A stretch of 64,000 bases of DNA from Limnephilus marmoratus (GCA_917880885.1 OU862928.1:42582962-42646961); one strand, 5' to 3'; positions 21,715-31,425 are shown, numbered from the stretch's first letter. Made by a program: numbers and translations. The notes: a model not told the origin generated them from the letters alone.

Positions 21715-22222
21715 TTTTTATGAATGTATGGATGTATGCATGTTTGTTACTCTTTCACGAAAAAAATACTGAATGAACTTTAAAAATTCTTTCACTCGTA
21801 AAAATTATTTATATATTATTTGCGAGTACATATTGGAAAGCTCTGGCGTTATAAAATTATTTCTTGTACGTTTATTGTCCTGACGAAAAGCGAAACAAAT
21901 CGTTGCTTGGTACTATAAGTAATTATTTGACGTGCGCTGTCATTTTGCAATTTGTTTTGGTTTCTACTGAGATCCCTTTGATCGTTAAAATTCAAATATT
22001 TATATTATAAAATACTAATATTATAAATGCGAAACTGCATGTGTTTGATCATTACGCTTTAATAGGTGGCACGCGAGCTGTTAAAAATTAACATAACGGG
22101 TATGGTGGGGGGGTGAGGGGGGAGGGTGGAGGAGGGGGGAGTGGAGTGGGGATAGGGAAGTTGGAGGATGCGGAGTGGGAACCCCCCTAATACTATGCGA
22201 GCGAAGCCGGGGGCAAAAGCTA
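21715..22222 (+). mobile_element. Helitron-like non-autonomous element
   Basis: Begins with the reverse of CATACATCCATACAAAC (GTATGGATGTATG). It passes through TACTAATATTATAAATGCGAAA, GGTGGCACGCGAGCTG, a G-rich block and GCGGAGTGGGAACCCCCC, and ends GCCGGGGGCAAAAGCTAGTT. It is collinear with the minus-strand copies at 50353-50857 and 54995-55497. Confidence 0.65.
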
Positions 22223-22540
22223 GTTAAAAATAAAAATGCAAGAGAAGATAAATAATACAATAATAAAAAGCAAGTTCATAATGGAGTTCTGTTAACAGTA
22301 CCTACTGATGCCGTATTATATGGCAGCATTTTTGAAACACCTGTCGTATCGTTTAGAAAATCATCAGTGTAACCATTTGACTCTTTGTAAATGGAGAATA
22401 ATTTTTGACGTGCTGTTTCTGTTAAGTTGGAAACTGCCTCATTGACTCCCCTGTACTATTAGAAAGGATTTCATTTCGTTGCCCTGAACGCAATACCAGA
22501 TCGATTTTTTATGTATAACATTTCACAAACTAATGCAGGG

Positions 22541-22740
22541 AAAGATTGCCGGTTGACGGGGCCCTGGAAGAAGAAGAACCTCGTGGCTGAAAAACCTGAG
22601 ACAGTGGTTTGGCCAGTCTACCGTAGAGCTGTTCCGGGCCGCAGTAAACAAAGTCCGCATAGCCAACATGATAGCCGCCAACGTCCGTTAAAGCGACAGG
22701 GCACAAGAAGAAGAAGAAGAAGAAGAATAACATTTCAAAT
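22541..22740 (+). mobile_element. LINE ORF2 extreme C-terminus with GAA tail
   Basis: Plus frame reads GKIAG*RGPGRRRTSWLKNL, RQWFGQSTVELFRAAVNKVR, IANMIAANVR: the G-RGPGRR..SWLKNLR.W box and the final KVRIA.MIAN of a widespread insect RTE-like LINE C-terminus. One stop replaces a Lys/Arg codon. The tail is AAGAAGAAGAAGAAG. A minus-strand relative with more sequence is at 28450-28900. Confidence 0.7.
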
Positions 22741-22748
22741 CGAAATAT

Positions 22749-23131
22749 ACAGGGTGTTAACGGACGTACTTGACTTTCTTTAACCAATGATTCCTGACAT
22801 TATTTGGAGTAAAAAATGTAAATGAAATTTTGGTCTCCGGTGACTTTTTTTGACGATTTTTTTTTTTCAAAATTTTTTTCTTCAAAATCAAACAAAAAAA
22901 AAATTCTTCCGCATGTCGTCAATGGTCACTCAGCCGGGTGTCCGACGAACCTCTTACCCCGCCTCCCACTGTTAAACAACTACCATTTTTTTATATTTTT
23001 GTAGAAAAAAATTAAAAAAAAAAAACATAAAAAATGTCACCGGAGACCAAAATTTCATTTAAATTTTTTCTCCAAATAATGTCAGGAATCACTGGTTAAA
23101 GTAAGTCAAGTACGTCCCTTAACAACCTGTA
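22749..23131. mobile_element. Long-TIR MITE family K, copy 1
   Basis: Arms of about 105 bp are inverted repeats: ACAGGGTGTTAACGGACGTA on the left, ACAGGTTGTTAAGGGACGTA on the reverse of the right, both running to GGTCTCCGGTGAC. They enclose a loop of about 170 bp with no coding potential. TA lies at the edges. It sits 9 bp after the LINE tail at 22740. Confidence 0.85.
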
Positions 23132-23134
23132 TGC

Positions 23135-23778
23135 ACAAAACTGCTTGCTCGGACGTAGGTATCAATATCCCAAGAGATATTGATATGTTCCATTGCATCC
23201 TTAAATCGTTTAAAATCAAATTAACCTTATAAATGTACTGTTTTTATTGAAAATTTTTGATACAACACATATAAAAGATACATAAAAAAGTTAAGTATAT
23301 AAAAAAAGCTTAATACAATAAATGTATGAACAAAAAATCCCACAAAGGCAATGCCTGTGCGTGGGTACGATAATGATTTTTATTTTTATTTCTATGGTTA
23401 AAGTGACGATTTTAAGTATATACATAAATTAATAAATTAAATTATATATAAATTAAGTATAATAAATAGTAACTGAATAATTGCGTTTTAAAACTACAGC
23501 ATAATAACAGTCTGCACTGTTATTATCGCATTTGTGAAAGTTTTACAAGTGCAATTAAACGACAAAAAAATCAAACATTATAATATAATATGTACTCTAA
23601 AAGCTGTCTAATGGTAGATATAATTAATGGTTTTTTAAAACTTATAAGAAAAAAATATCTATTTCAGTATTTTTTAGCCAAATTTTGGTATATTTTTTAT
23701 AAGACTGGAGATTTTGACAAGTGTTCTCTTTAAAGGTTGTACATAGTAAATTATACATTTTTGGAGCTATAACCCTAA
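23135..23778. other. Unassigned AT-rich sequence
   Basis: No gene recognised. Confidence 0.35.
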
Positions 23779-23779
23779 T

Positions 23780-23913
23780 GGTGACCCGACAAATTGTCCT
23801 GCGACAATTCATCCGGCGACAGTTCATCCTGCGACAGTTCATCCGGCCGGATGAACTGTCACAGGATGAACTGTCGCCGGATGAATTGTCGCAGGACGAA
23901 TTGTCGGGTCACC
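23780..23913. repeat. 134-bp near-perfect palindrome built of 15-bp units
   Basis: Arms of exactly 67 bp meet at CCGG|CCGG (23846/23847) with only three mismatched positions and no length difference. Each arm is a run of CGACAATTCATCC/CGACAGTTCATCC units alternating with GGCGA or TGCGA joins. The same unit forms a direct array at 33915-34052. It sits inside a Helitron-like fragment. Confidence 0.95.
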
Positions 23914-24045
23914 GTTTTTCTGATGTATGAGCTATATTATTGTAAAGTTTCATTAAAATCCATCCAGTAGTTTTTGCGTGAAGGCGTAACAAAAGCTCAT
24001 ACATCCATACAGACTTTCGCGTTTATAATATTAGTAAGATTATAA
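23914..24045 (-). mobile_element. Helitron-like 5' terminal fragment
   Basis: TTCTGATGTATGAGCTATATT, GTAGTTTTTGCGTGAAGGCG and ACTTTCGCGTTTATAATATTAG match 55378-55495 closely. The palindrome interrupts or replaces its interior side. Confidence 0.65.
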
Positions 24046-24094
24046 CTTTTAATAACTACTTGCTTCTTAACCAGTAATGATTAAAAATGTCATA

Positions 24095-24240
24095 AATGGA
24101 ACATAACTGAACTGACTGACTGATTGACTGACTGACTTGACTGACCAGTCTGAAGATGGCTGTGACGAGCTGAAACCGGTTACGGTCGAATAAAATTAAG
24201 TGGAATAAAGTTTTATATTCGTTTTATTATAATATATCGA
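24095..24240 (+). mobile_element. Retroelement 3' end with hammerhead-like motif
   Basis: Contains a GACTGACT run, the hammerhead-like block (24143-24187), then AATAAAATTAAGTGGAATAAAG and an AT-rich end. The part after 24176 recurs in head-to-head form at 3669-3782. Penelope-like elements are known to carry hammerhead motifs in their terminal regions; no Penelope RT or GIY-YIG frame is visible here. Confidence 0.5.
24143..24187 (+). ncRNA. Hammerhead-ribozyme-like motif
   Basis: CTGAAGA (24150-24156) fits CUGANGA. Stem II is GGCT/AGCT. GAAA is at 24172-24175. A minimal stem III (ACC/GGT) is followed by U at the cleavage position (24181). Stem I pairs GT/AC and GACC/GGTC with one bulged A. 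One extra nucleotide lies between CTGAAGA and stem II, and cleavage after U is less favourable than after C, so activity is uncertain. Confidence 0.4.
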
Positions 24241-24374
24241 ACATAACTGGTTTATATTACATTCATTACTATGTACAGCTTTGTATGTTTCCTAAATAAA
24301 ATTAAGTAAATGAAAAACAATAAATTTTTTTCCTCTATGGAAGGACATGTTTTTGCACTTATCGACATTTAGTA

Positions 24375-25645
24375 TTAAATATTGACTAATATCATTCTAA
24401 AAAGAATCGAACCAAAAGTAGAAAACATCCTTTCCGGAGACCAGTTTGGCTTTAGAAGAGGTGTAGGAACCAGGGAAGCAATATTGTCGCTACGAATACT
24501 ACTTGAAAAAAGAATAAAAAGAAACCAAAACACATTCATCGCATTCATAGACCTGGAGAAGGCTTTTGACAAAGTTGAATGGAAAAGACTCTTCGAGATT
24601 CTGAAGAGAATTGACATCAAATATGGAGATAGACGAATAATCCAGGCGCTATACAAGAATGAGGCCGCTATAATTAGATGTGACAATGATACAAAAGAAG
24701 CCAGTATAAGACAAGGGGTGAGACAGGGATGCTCTCTGTCACCTGTTCTTTTTAACGCTTATATACAAAGTGCGATTGATGACTTGAGAGAGAGAATGAG
24801 TCACAGAAAAGGTGTAAAGATACACGGGCAAAAGGTAGATATGATAAGGTTTGCTGACGATATTGCTTTGGTTGCTGAAAGCGAAGAAGAACTGCAAGAG
24901 GCCTTAACAAACATGCAAAGCATTCTTCAAAACAATTACAACATGAAGATAAATAAAGACAAAACAAAGCTGCTGACTGTAGGCCGAACGCAACATCAGA
25001 TGAGAGTAGAGATGTCAGGAGTTCCACTAAAGAACACCAAGGAGTTTGTCTACCTCGGGAGCAAAATAACATGGGACGGTCGGTCTAAGAGCGAGGTCGA
25101 CAGCCGTATACACCAGGCTAGGGTTGCATTCAATAAAAGGTCGAAAATAATAGAATCGAATAATATAGACCTGAAACTGAGAATACTCCTCATCAAGACC
25201 TATGTATGGAGTATCTTGATGTACGGCTGCGAAACATGGTGCCTATCCGAAAGAGATAAACGGAGACTAGAGGCTTTTGAGATGTGGTCCTATAGAAGAC
25301 TACTAGGAATTTCCTGGAGAGACCACATCACAAATGAGGAGGTTCTTCAAAGAATCGAAGGAGGAAGGCACCTGCTCAGGACCTTGTCCGAAAGGCGCGC
25401 AAGATGGATCGGCCATGCAATAAGGCAAGAAGGCCTCTTGCATGCCATAATGGAGGGTATGACCGAGTGGACAAACGCTAGGGGACGCCCACGCCGAGAG
25501 TACCTGGAGGACCTGCTGGTGGACGTGCGCTGCTTATCATATGCAGACTTCAAAAGAGCCGCACAAAACAGGGAAGAGTGGAAGAAACGAATAGATGAAA
25601 TTGCTGCAAACCAATCCCAGGATTGAAACCAGAGAGAGAGAGTAT
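24375..25645 (+). mobile_element. 5'-truncated RTE-like LINE
   Basis: Contains the open frame 24382-25626 and a short GA-rich tail (CCAGAGAGAGAGAGT). Endonuclease and N-terminal RT are missing, so it is a 5'-truncated insertion that has kept its frame. Confidence 0.75.
24382..25626 (+). CDS. RTE-like LINE reverse transcriptase, C-terminal 414 residues
   Basis: Partial reverse transcriptase of a non-LTR retrotransposon, which would copy element RNA at a nicked chromosomal site. Residues 13-30 carry VENILSGDQFGFRRGVGT, 54-65 AFIDLEKAFDKV, 110-121 RQGVRQGCSLSP, and 157-160 the catalytic FADD, so both Asp of the active site are kept. The thumb and C-terminal parts follow (EFVYLGSKITWDG, SILMYGCETW, RRLLGISWRDHITNEEV) with a basic end (NREEWKKRIDEIAAN). 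The first palm motif and the whole endonuclease are lost by 5' truncation, so it cannot move alone. No stop interrupts 414 codons, implying a young insertion. The start codon has no meaning. Clade RTE is judged from the YGCETW and ISW.D.ITNEE boxes. Confidence 0.85.
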   Translation: MTNIILKRIEPKVENILSGDQFGFRRGVGTREAILSLRILLEKRIKRNQNTFIAFIDLEKAFDKVEWKRLFEILKRIDIKYGDRRIIQALYKNEAAIIRCDNDTKEASIRQGVRQGCSLSPVLFNAYIQSAIDDLRERMSHRKGVKIHGQKVDMIRFADDIALVAESEEELQEALTNMQSILQNNYNMKINKDKTKLLTVGRTQHQMRVEMSGVPLKNTKEFVYLGSKITWDGRSKSEVDSRIHQARVAFNKRSKIIESNNIDLKLRILLIKTYVWSILMYGCETWCLSERDKRRLEAFEMWSYRRLLGISWRDHITNEEVLQRIEGGRHLLRTLSERRARWIGHAIRQEGLLHAIMEGMTEWTNARGRPRREYLEDLLVDVRCLSYADFKRAAQNREEWKKRIDEIAANQSQD

Positions 25646-26112
25646 TAATGAATTAATTTTACATCAATCATTGGATGAGTCAATATCTGATTGAAAAATA
25701 TGGCAGTCATGGTAATTTTTTATTGTTTTTAAGATCTTATTGTCATCCACAAAACGCCAAGAGCACGTGTGAGAAAATATACTAATAATGTCATTAATAA
25801 CGCGTAAATGCATCGAGTTACTGGTATTTTTTTTTCTTATTGTTTTATAAAAATTGCATACAATTGGAATTCATTACCCGCTCAGCTACTGCAAGTAGCT
25901 TGTCAGCAGGAGATTACTTCCACGGATTAGTTATAACAACAAATAATCATGAACGCATTAGCATAGCAATAACATATACATATAACATTCCTAACAACAT
26001 TGTGATATGTAAATGTTGTAAATAATTCAGAATCAGCATTTTATGGTGAAAAACAGTGGAACAGGAAAATATATATTTTTTAAATATCATGAAACAGCTG
26101 AGAATATTAGTA
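25646..26112. other. Unassigned sequence
   Basis: No gene recognised. Confidence 0.35.
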
Positions 26113-26114
26113 GT

Positions 26115-26292
26115 TAAGGGAGCATACCCTACGTGACCAACTTTTTGAAATTTTTAACCCCCCCCCCCCCCCGGGTGACCAAAACCCTAAGCCCCCCCCC
26201 CCCCCCCCCGCTGCTCATTTGTACCAAGCGTGGTATTTTGAAGACCCCCCCACCCCCCTGAACAGGTCACGTAGAATGGGTACGTTCCCTAA
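26115..26292. mobile_element. 178-bp MITE with poly(C) tracts
   Basis: Left TTAAGGGAGCATACCCTACG and right ACGTAGAATGGGTACGTTCC-CTAA form inverted ends sharing GG-TCACGTA and GGGTA. Between them lie three C-runs (about 26158-26172, 26191-26209, 26245-26257). No coding potential. Confidence 0.65.
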
Positions 26293-26820
26293 TCACATAT
26301 CTTAATACATAGGGTCCTTAACAACCATGATTTAAAGATCAGTGAGAATTTTGTTATAGAGCGATTTTCGTTTAATTCGTATGGCAATTCATAAATTAGG
26401 ATTTTATGTTCGGGATAATTTTTAGTATTAATGACTCTATCCTGAATGACAAGGATAAATCCTTCTATTTCTGCGCTCAACTCTCCAATACTCAACCATT
26501 TGTTTGACGAAAGTTTGTCAACATACGTTTGGTTGAGATAATTGAAGTGTTTTGCGTGAATAATTTTATTTGACCAGGAATCTAATAATTTCTGGTTAGT
26601 ATTTATAAGAATGTTGGCATTCTCGTCATATAAATTTAAAGGTGTAATGTTTCTATCTGCCTTGCAAATTATTTTGCGCATTTCTGAGCTATTAGCTTTC
26701 CTTGGAAAAAAATCTAGCATTTCTACCTGATTGTGTTTCAAAGATGTTATTTTAACTACACCTCTTCTACCTCCTAAATTTCTAGGTAAATTAATTCGTT
26801 CTAAAGCTGAATTTATTTAT
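26290..26820 (-). mobile_element. LINE-like ORF fragment
   Basis: A 150-codon minus frame (26741-26289) contains KLLDSWSNKIIHAKHFNYLN, KWLSIGELSAEIEGFILVIQ and DRVINTKNY. Upstream, in a shifted frame, is ERINLPRNLGGRR. The order R..LPR..GGR / K..HG-like H / W L..G.L..E.EGF..AIQD.V..T.NY is seen in the region after the RT of some animal LINEs whose proteins are annotated as uncharacterised in many invertebrates. The exact clade is not clear to me. At least one frameshift is present, and the MITE at 26115-26292 abuts its 3' end. Confidence 0.5.
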
Positions 26821-27132
26821 TATTATTGTTATCACACGAGAAATTTCCATTTTCCAACATCTGTTGCTAGTCTGTTTATCAATGTGCAATGTGCATTTAC
26901 AGCCAGTTGAATCTAAAGACCTGCACCGGTACTAGAGGAGAGATGCAGTAGATCGAATGCATTCCAAATGCAATCTATTCTAAAAGCTAAACACGTATTG
27001 TTTACGACTTGCAGTGAAATGATGGTAATAAAGGGGAACTCGTGTTTTCACGATGATCGTTCGCTTCCTGTACCATTATTCCACTAAGGAGGGCGTTGGT
27101 TAAGTGAATGGATTCGATTAAAATTTCTTTAT
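26821..27132. other. Unassigned sequence
   Basis: No gene recognised. Confidence 0.35.
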
Positions 27133-27325
27133 GGTCGCAAGCGTTGCAGATTCTCTCAGAATCGCCCTGTTGAAAGACCATTATGCAGAATTGAAACGTT
27201 GCTTAAAATGGCCTTAGCTTTTGTGACCAGATCTGAAAATCCAGGTACTTCTCAACGTACCTGTACCTCATTTTCTACTTCATTGCTTCACAAAATACCC
27301 TAATAAGGAATTTCATTGAAGAAAA
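27133..27325 (+). mobile_element. SINE family B, headless fragment
   Basis: GATTCTCTCAGAATCGCCCTG, GAATTGAAACGTTGCTT and GTGACCAGATCTGAAAATCC match the SINE B body. The tRNA head is missing. Confidence 0.7.
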
Positions 27326-27399
27326 AGATAATGCTAGTAAATCTATACGAAAATATGGGTATAATCTTTATTATAACAATAGTTATTCAAATAACAATT

Positions 27400-27572
27400 G
27401 ATAACAACAGTTACAAGAGATTGAACAGAGTTGTAAAAGATAATAAATAGTAATAAGAGGTAACAAGAGTTATTCCAATAAGAAATAGATAACAAGAGTT
27501 ATAAAATACAATAAGAGTTATAAACGACAATGAGAATTACAAAGACAAAAAGATTTATAAAAGACAATAAGA
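27400..27572 (+). repeat. Degenerate AT-rich tandem repeat
   Basis: Repeated AATAAGAG/TTACAAGAG/TTATAAAAGACA phrases at a spacing of about 17-25 bp. Confidence 0.5.
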
Positions 27573-27765
27573 GACGGGCAGATCCGGCAGATCTGGTAGA
27601 TTTGTCTCCGGTACATCTACCGGATCTGCCGGATCTGCCCTGATGATGGACACTGCAACGCTGTACGAAACGTTGGCTAAAGAAGGAGGTAGCGCAACAC
27701 GGCATAACATCCCAAAAACAATTTACGAAAATACTTTTGGCCGTGAAAATCTTAAAATGTATCAT
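27573..27765 (+). mobile_element. Foldback family C, copy lacking most of the left arm
   Basis: The central GCAGATCCGGCAG...CTGCCGGATCTGCC palindrome and the full right arm (GATGGACACTGCAACGCTG to GGCCGTGAAAATCTTAAAA) are present. Most of the left arm is gone, consistent with 5' truncation. Confidence 0.75.
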
Positions 27766-28001
27766 TATACATAGGTATATATATATTTTACAGCGCGACA
27801 TCGCGCAAAATCTCTGCATTCGTAATGCACGCGGGCGGCAAGCCCGTTAGGAGCGGGTCTATGTTCTGTCAGAACCTGCTGACCAATTAAGCCTTGATGT
27901 TTTAATTCTACGAATTATATAAATGCAATATATAACCTATATAATATATATTACGAATCGACGTTTATTGATGTATAACTTCCACGAATATATTATAATA
28001 T

Positions 28002-28367
28002 ACAAGGTGTAACAGCACGAACCTGAAGGATTTTAACCACCGATTCCTTAGCATATGTGGAGTGAAAAATTTAGATATTATTTTGCTGTCCGGTGATATG
28101 TTTTTCTATTAAAAACAATAGAAAAAAAAATTCACCCATCAGGTCACGTGATACGCACTCCGTCTCGTTCCAGCAACGCGTAACACGCGAAAGAGTGCGC
28201 ATATCACGTGATACCGAAGCAATGTGATCATTGGCGACGTGTGATTGAAAAATGTTTTTTTTTGTAACAGTAAAAGAATGTCATCGGACAGCAAAATGAC
28301 ATTTATTTTATGTACTCCTTATGTGCTCATAAATCGCTAGTTAAAATCCTTGGAGTTCGTGCTGTTA
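28002..28367. mobile_element. Long-TIR MITE family K, copy 2
   Basis: Left ACAAGGTGTAACAGCACGAA and the reverse of the right TAACAGCACGAACTCCAAGG begin imperfect inverted arms of about 95 bp that both contain TTTTGCTGTCCG. The loop holds a CACGTGATA repeat pair. It is related in plan to 22749-23131. Confidence 0.75.
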
Positions 28368-28449
28368 TTTTTTAAATAATAAGTAGAAATATATTTTTCT
28401 GTCAAGATTGGAGAGACCACACCACAGTCCCGCTTGCTCCGGATAGTTG

Positions 28450-28900
28450 TGTGGTATTCACATTCTTCTTCTTCTTGTGCCCTGTACGTTCAACGGACGT
28501 TGGCTATCATGTTGGCTATGCGGACTTTGTTTACTGTGGCCCAAACCACTGTATCAGGTTTTTCAGCCATGAGGTTCTCCTTCTTCCAGGGCCCCGTCTT
28601 CCGGCAATCTTTCCCTGCATTATGAGATTCAAGATCTCATACTTCTCTAGATGTCTCATCATATGTCCAAGATATTGAAGTTTTCGGATTTTTATAGTTT
28701 TAATAACTTATTTTTCTGTATTCATCCGAACCACAACATCTTCATTCGTAAACCTGTCCATCCAGCTTACTTTAAGTATTATTCTGTAGATCCACATCTC
28801 GAATGCCTTAAGTCGCCTAATTAGTTCTTCAGTAAGCGTCCATGCTTCCATTCCATAAAATAATATCGAAAACACGTAGCATCTGACCATTCGCATTCGT
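28450..28900 (-). mobile_element. RTE-like LINE 3' fragment
   Basis: On minus: VRCYVFSILFYGMEAWTLTE, RRLKAFEMWIYRIILKVSW, then after one stop VIKTIKIRKLQYLGHMMRH, QGKIAGRRGPGRRRTSWLKN. This is the C-terminal third of an RTE-type ORF2, collinear with 25225-25420 and 22541-22735. The tail is a GAA run (TTCTTCTTCTT at 28465-28475 on plus). It is interrupted by an in-frame stop and by loss of frame at the end. Confidence 0.75.
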
Positions 28901-28990
28901 AATCCAATGTTGAGATTTGGTATTCACATACAAATGATAATTGCCTCTCATCAGGGCGATACTAAGATAAGATAAGATGAATAGTTTTTT

Positions 28991-29209
28991 CTTGTTATTA
29001 GTTTTTATGGTATTATGCCGTGTTATGCTACCTCTATCTTTAGCCAACGTTTCGGACAACGTTGCAGTGTCCATCATCAAGGCAGATATGTGATGAGGGA
29101 CACTGCAACGCTGTCCGAAACGTCGGCTAAACAAAGAGGTAGCGTGACATGGCATAATACCCCAAAAACTAATAACAAAAATACTTTTGGGCGTGAAAAT
29201 CTAAAATCG
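28991..29209 (+). mobile_element. Foldback family C with exact 18-bp target duplication
   Basis: Arms (GTTATTAGTTTTTATGGTAT to CAGTGTCCATCAT, and reverse) flank a short loop. TAAGATGAATAGTTTTTT lies immediately outside both ends (28973-28990 and 29210-29227). The asymmetric right tail ACTTTTGGGCGTGAAAATCT has no counterpart on the left. Confidence 0.9.
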
Positions 29210-29221
29210 TAAGATGAATAG

Positions 29222-29580
29222 TTTTTTTTTAAGTGAAACTTCTTTAGCCTTATTAGTGATTTGAAATTCGGATGAAATGGAAAAGGGTCACAAATTTATT
29301 ATTTGGCGGGTCCTCGGTTCTAATATAATGCGGTAAATTCGCACTTCGGCGCGGGCCTTCGATAGCACAGTGGGCAAGAAAGGCGCTTGACAAGTCTCAG
29401 CGGCCAGAGAGACAGACATTAAGCGAACGGATGTTCGAATCCTACGAAAGCCAAAAAAAAAAACATTATTATTTTTGTGAAATCAATATCCAATCTTCAA
29501 ACCACTTTAAAATAAACAGGCAAAAGAAAAGAATTTCTAGTTTCACTTCTACCGCGTGTGAATTACACACTCTGATTTTT
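29222..29580 (+). mobile_element. MITE family F variant carrying a tRNA-like insert
   Basis: Left end AAGTGAAACTTCTTTAGCC, right end TTTCACTTCTACCGCGTGTG. Between about 29350 and 29470 lies a tRNA-like block (A box TAGCACAGTGGGC, B box GATGTTCGAATCC) ending in an A-run at 29456-29463, i.e. a SINE-like insert. Confidence 0.5.
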
Positions 29581-29584
29581 TACA

Positions 29585-29985
29585 TGAAGTTCACGAAGGA
29601 CGCTCTTAGGAAAATTATTTCCGTCGGGGCCTATATCATCTTTTGGGATGCTGTGTGATAGAAAGTTCTCGGAAGCGAAAATGTATGAGGGGCTGGTAGG
29701 AATCTGAGGGTCCGTGTATCCAGGAGTGACGGACGTATGAATCCATCCATCCCACTGCGGTGCAAGGCGATGTTCCGAGAGAGTACGGCTGTAGAAATCA
29801 AAGGGACTCCCTCGACCATTCTCTCCCGATCCGGCCTGCCATGCAGCTGCTGCGCAGACGCATCCATCACCCAGATCCGGACAAACCTCACTTCATGAAC
29901 CCGGGCACCCGTACTAAGTCACCAAACGTAGCGAACCACTAGGGGTGACCTATGACAAAGGAGTTGGTTATCCGATAAATGGTAT
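29585..29985 (-). mobile_element. SINE family A, long form
   Basis: Collinear with the other long copies: TGGGATGCTGTGTGATAG, CCCACTGCGGTGCAAGGCGAT, ACCAAACGTAGCGAACCACT. The GC-rich head end is lost. Confidence 0.75.
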
Positions 29986-30011
29986 ATCTGATCACCAATT
30001 TGATTGATTTT

Positions 30012-30405
30012 ACGGCCGGCGTAGTCGAGCGGTAATGCTCTAGACTCGCAATCCGAAGGCAGCGGGATCGAATCCTTGATTAATTTGTGTTAGTTCACAA
30101 TTAATTCATTTGAAATAATATAAAGTATATTTGCGGCACGTTCCAGGGTGGAAGATACTCTCAGAATCGCCCTGGTGTAAGACCACCATTCAGAATTGAA
30201 ACGTTGCTTGAAATGGCGTTAGCCGTGTTTGGTGATCAGATCTGAATAGCCAGGTACTTCCCCACCTTCCTTTTCCCCATCTCCTTCCCCTCCCCACTAC
30301 CTTCAGCATCAAAACATACCCCAATTGGGGATGCTATAATCGCACTGGCTTCAGACCGGAGCACTTTTGACTTTTGTGAGGTTTTTATATAAAAAAATAA
30401 AAAAT
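30012..30405 (+). mobile_element. SINE family B, full length
   Basis: Head GGCCGGCGTAGTCGAGCGGTAA with B box GGGATCGAATCC, then TTTGCGGCACGTTCCAGG, GACCAGATC-type box and a 3' ATATAAAAAAATAAAAAA. Confidence 0.85.
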
Positions 30406-30422
30406 TATTCTAAGTATCGCCT

Positions 30423-30962
30423 TTGAGATATGAATTTGATGTGATATTTGATGACCCAGATGCAATGATAGCCATGTTTGATGGAGTCATAAGAAGTAAG
30501 CTGGAGTATGCTAGTGGTGTGTGGACTCCGCACCAAGCTAAATATATTAATATGCTAGAACAAATTCAGAAAAAGTTCCTTAGGTATGTCTATATGCGGA
30601 TGAATGGAACGTACCCGAGATTCATGCACCATATGGAATTACTTGAGGCAACAAATAGATTTAGCTTGGAAACTAGACGTTATGCAAATCTTGCAATTCT
30701 TAGTTTTAACATAATCCATAATCGTATTGACAGCCCATTCCTCTTAGAATGTTATGGCTTATACGTGCCTGAAAATTTCAGCCGTAGTTGTCGACACGAC
30801 TTGTTCAAAATACCATACGGCAGAACAGATGTTCTAGCACAGCATAGCATGACAAGAGGAATGGTGCTGTTGAACGAAATATCGGAAACACTAGATATAT
30901 ATAACTCTTCTTTAGATAGCCTTAAGATTTTTTTGTATAATAATCATCTTCCTAGGTGTTAA
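30423..30962 (+). mobile_element. LINE ORF2 C-terminal 179 codons, uninterrupted
   Basis: Open frame with VIRSKLEYASGVWTPHQAKY, MLEQIQKKFLRYVYMRM, then ETRRYANLAILSFNIIHNRI, a YGLYVPENFSRSCRHDLF box and a C-terminal LLNEISETLDIYNSS. This is the conserved region after RT in Jockey/CR1-like LINEs (LEYAS..W, KFLR, RR, R.R..LF). It is 5'-truncated but has no stop, so it is a fairly young insertion. An A-rich region (31020-31050) follows. A close relative is at 34727-35820. Confidence 0.75.
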
Positions 30963-31050
30963 GACTGTCAAAATGAGAAAATTGTACAGTAATTGGATAA
31001 AAACCTGTTGTACAATTTAAAAAAAAAAAAACAAAACAAAACAAAAAAAA

Positions 31051-31420
31051 AGTTGTTGGAAGCACTTTAATTATAAACTGATAGAACTTTAGAAGAAGTG
31101 AACCCTTTTTTGCTCATGATAATAGATTTTTTTAATTGCTCACCACGAGATTGCATTAAAAATTAATTGCATCACCTAGAAAATTTTGTAAACAAAACTT
31201 ACGGTCGCCTCTGGCACCTGTAATCAATTTCCAAAATTCATTAATTGGAAAAGAAAATTAAATTTGCTCAGCAAAGTGTCGCGGCCATTGGAGAATTAAA
31301 AATGTATTTTTTAATTAAATCTTCCGAAAGGAGAAGATTAAAGTGAATAGATAGTACACACAGTCAGGTTTATTAATAAATTTATTTTAATTATTTTAGA
31401 AACTTGGCGACACCCAACGT
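31051..31420. other. Unassigned sequence
   Basis: No gene recognised. Confidence 0.35.
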
Positions 31421-31425
31421 AAAGT

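Noticed and set aside
26289..26741. Host gene of 150 codons
   Set aside because: An upstream frameshifted extension (ERINLPRNLGGRR) and the order of conserved boxes fit a LINE ORF fragment better.
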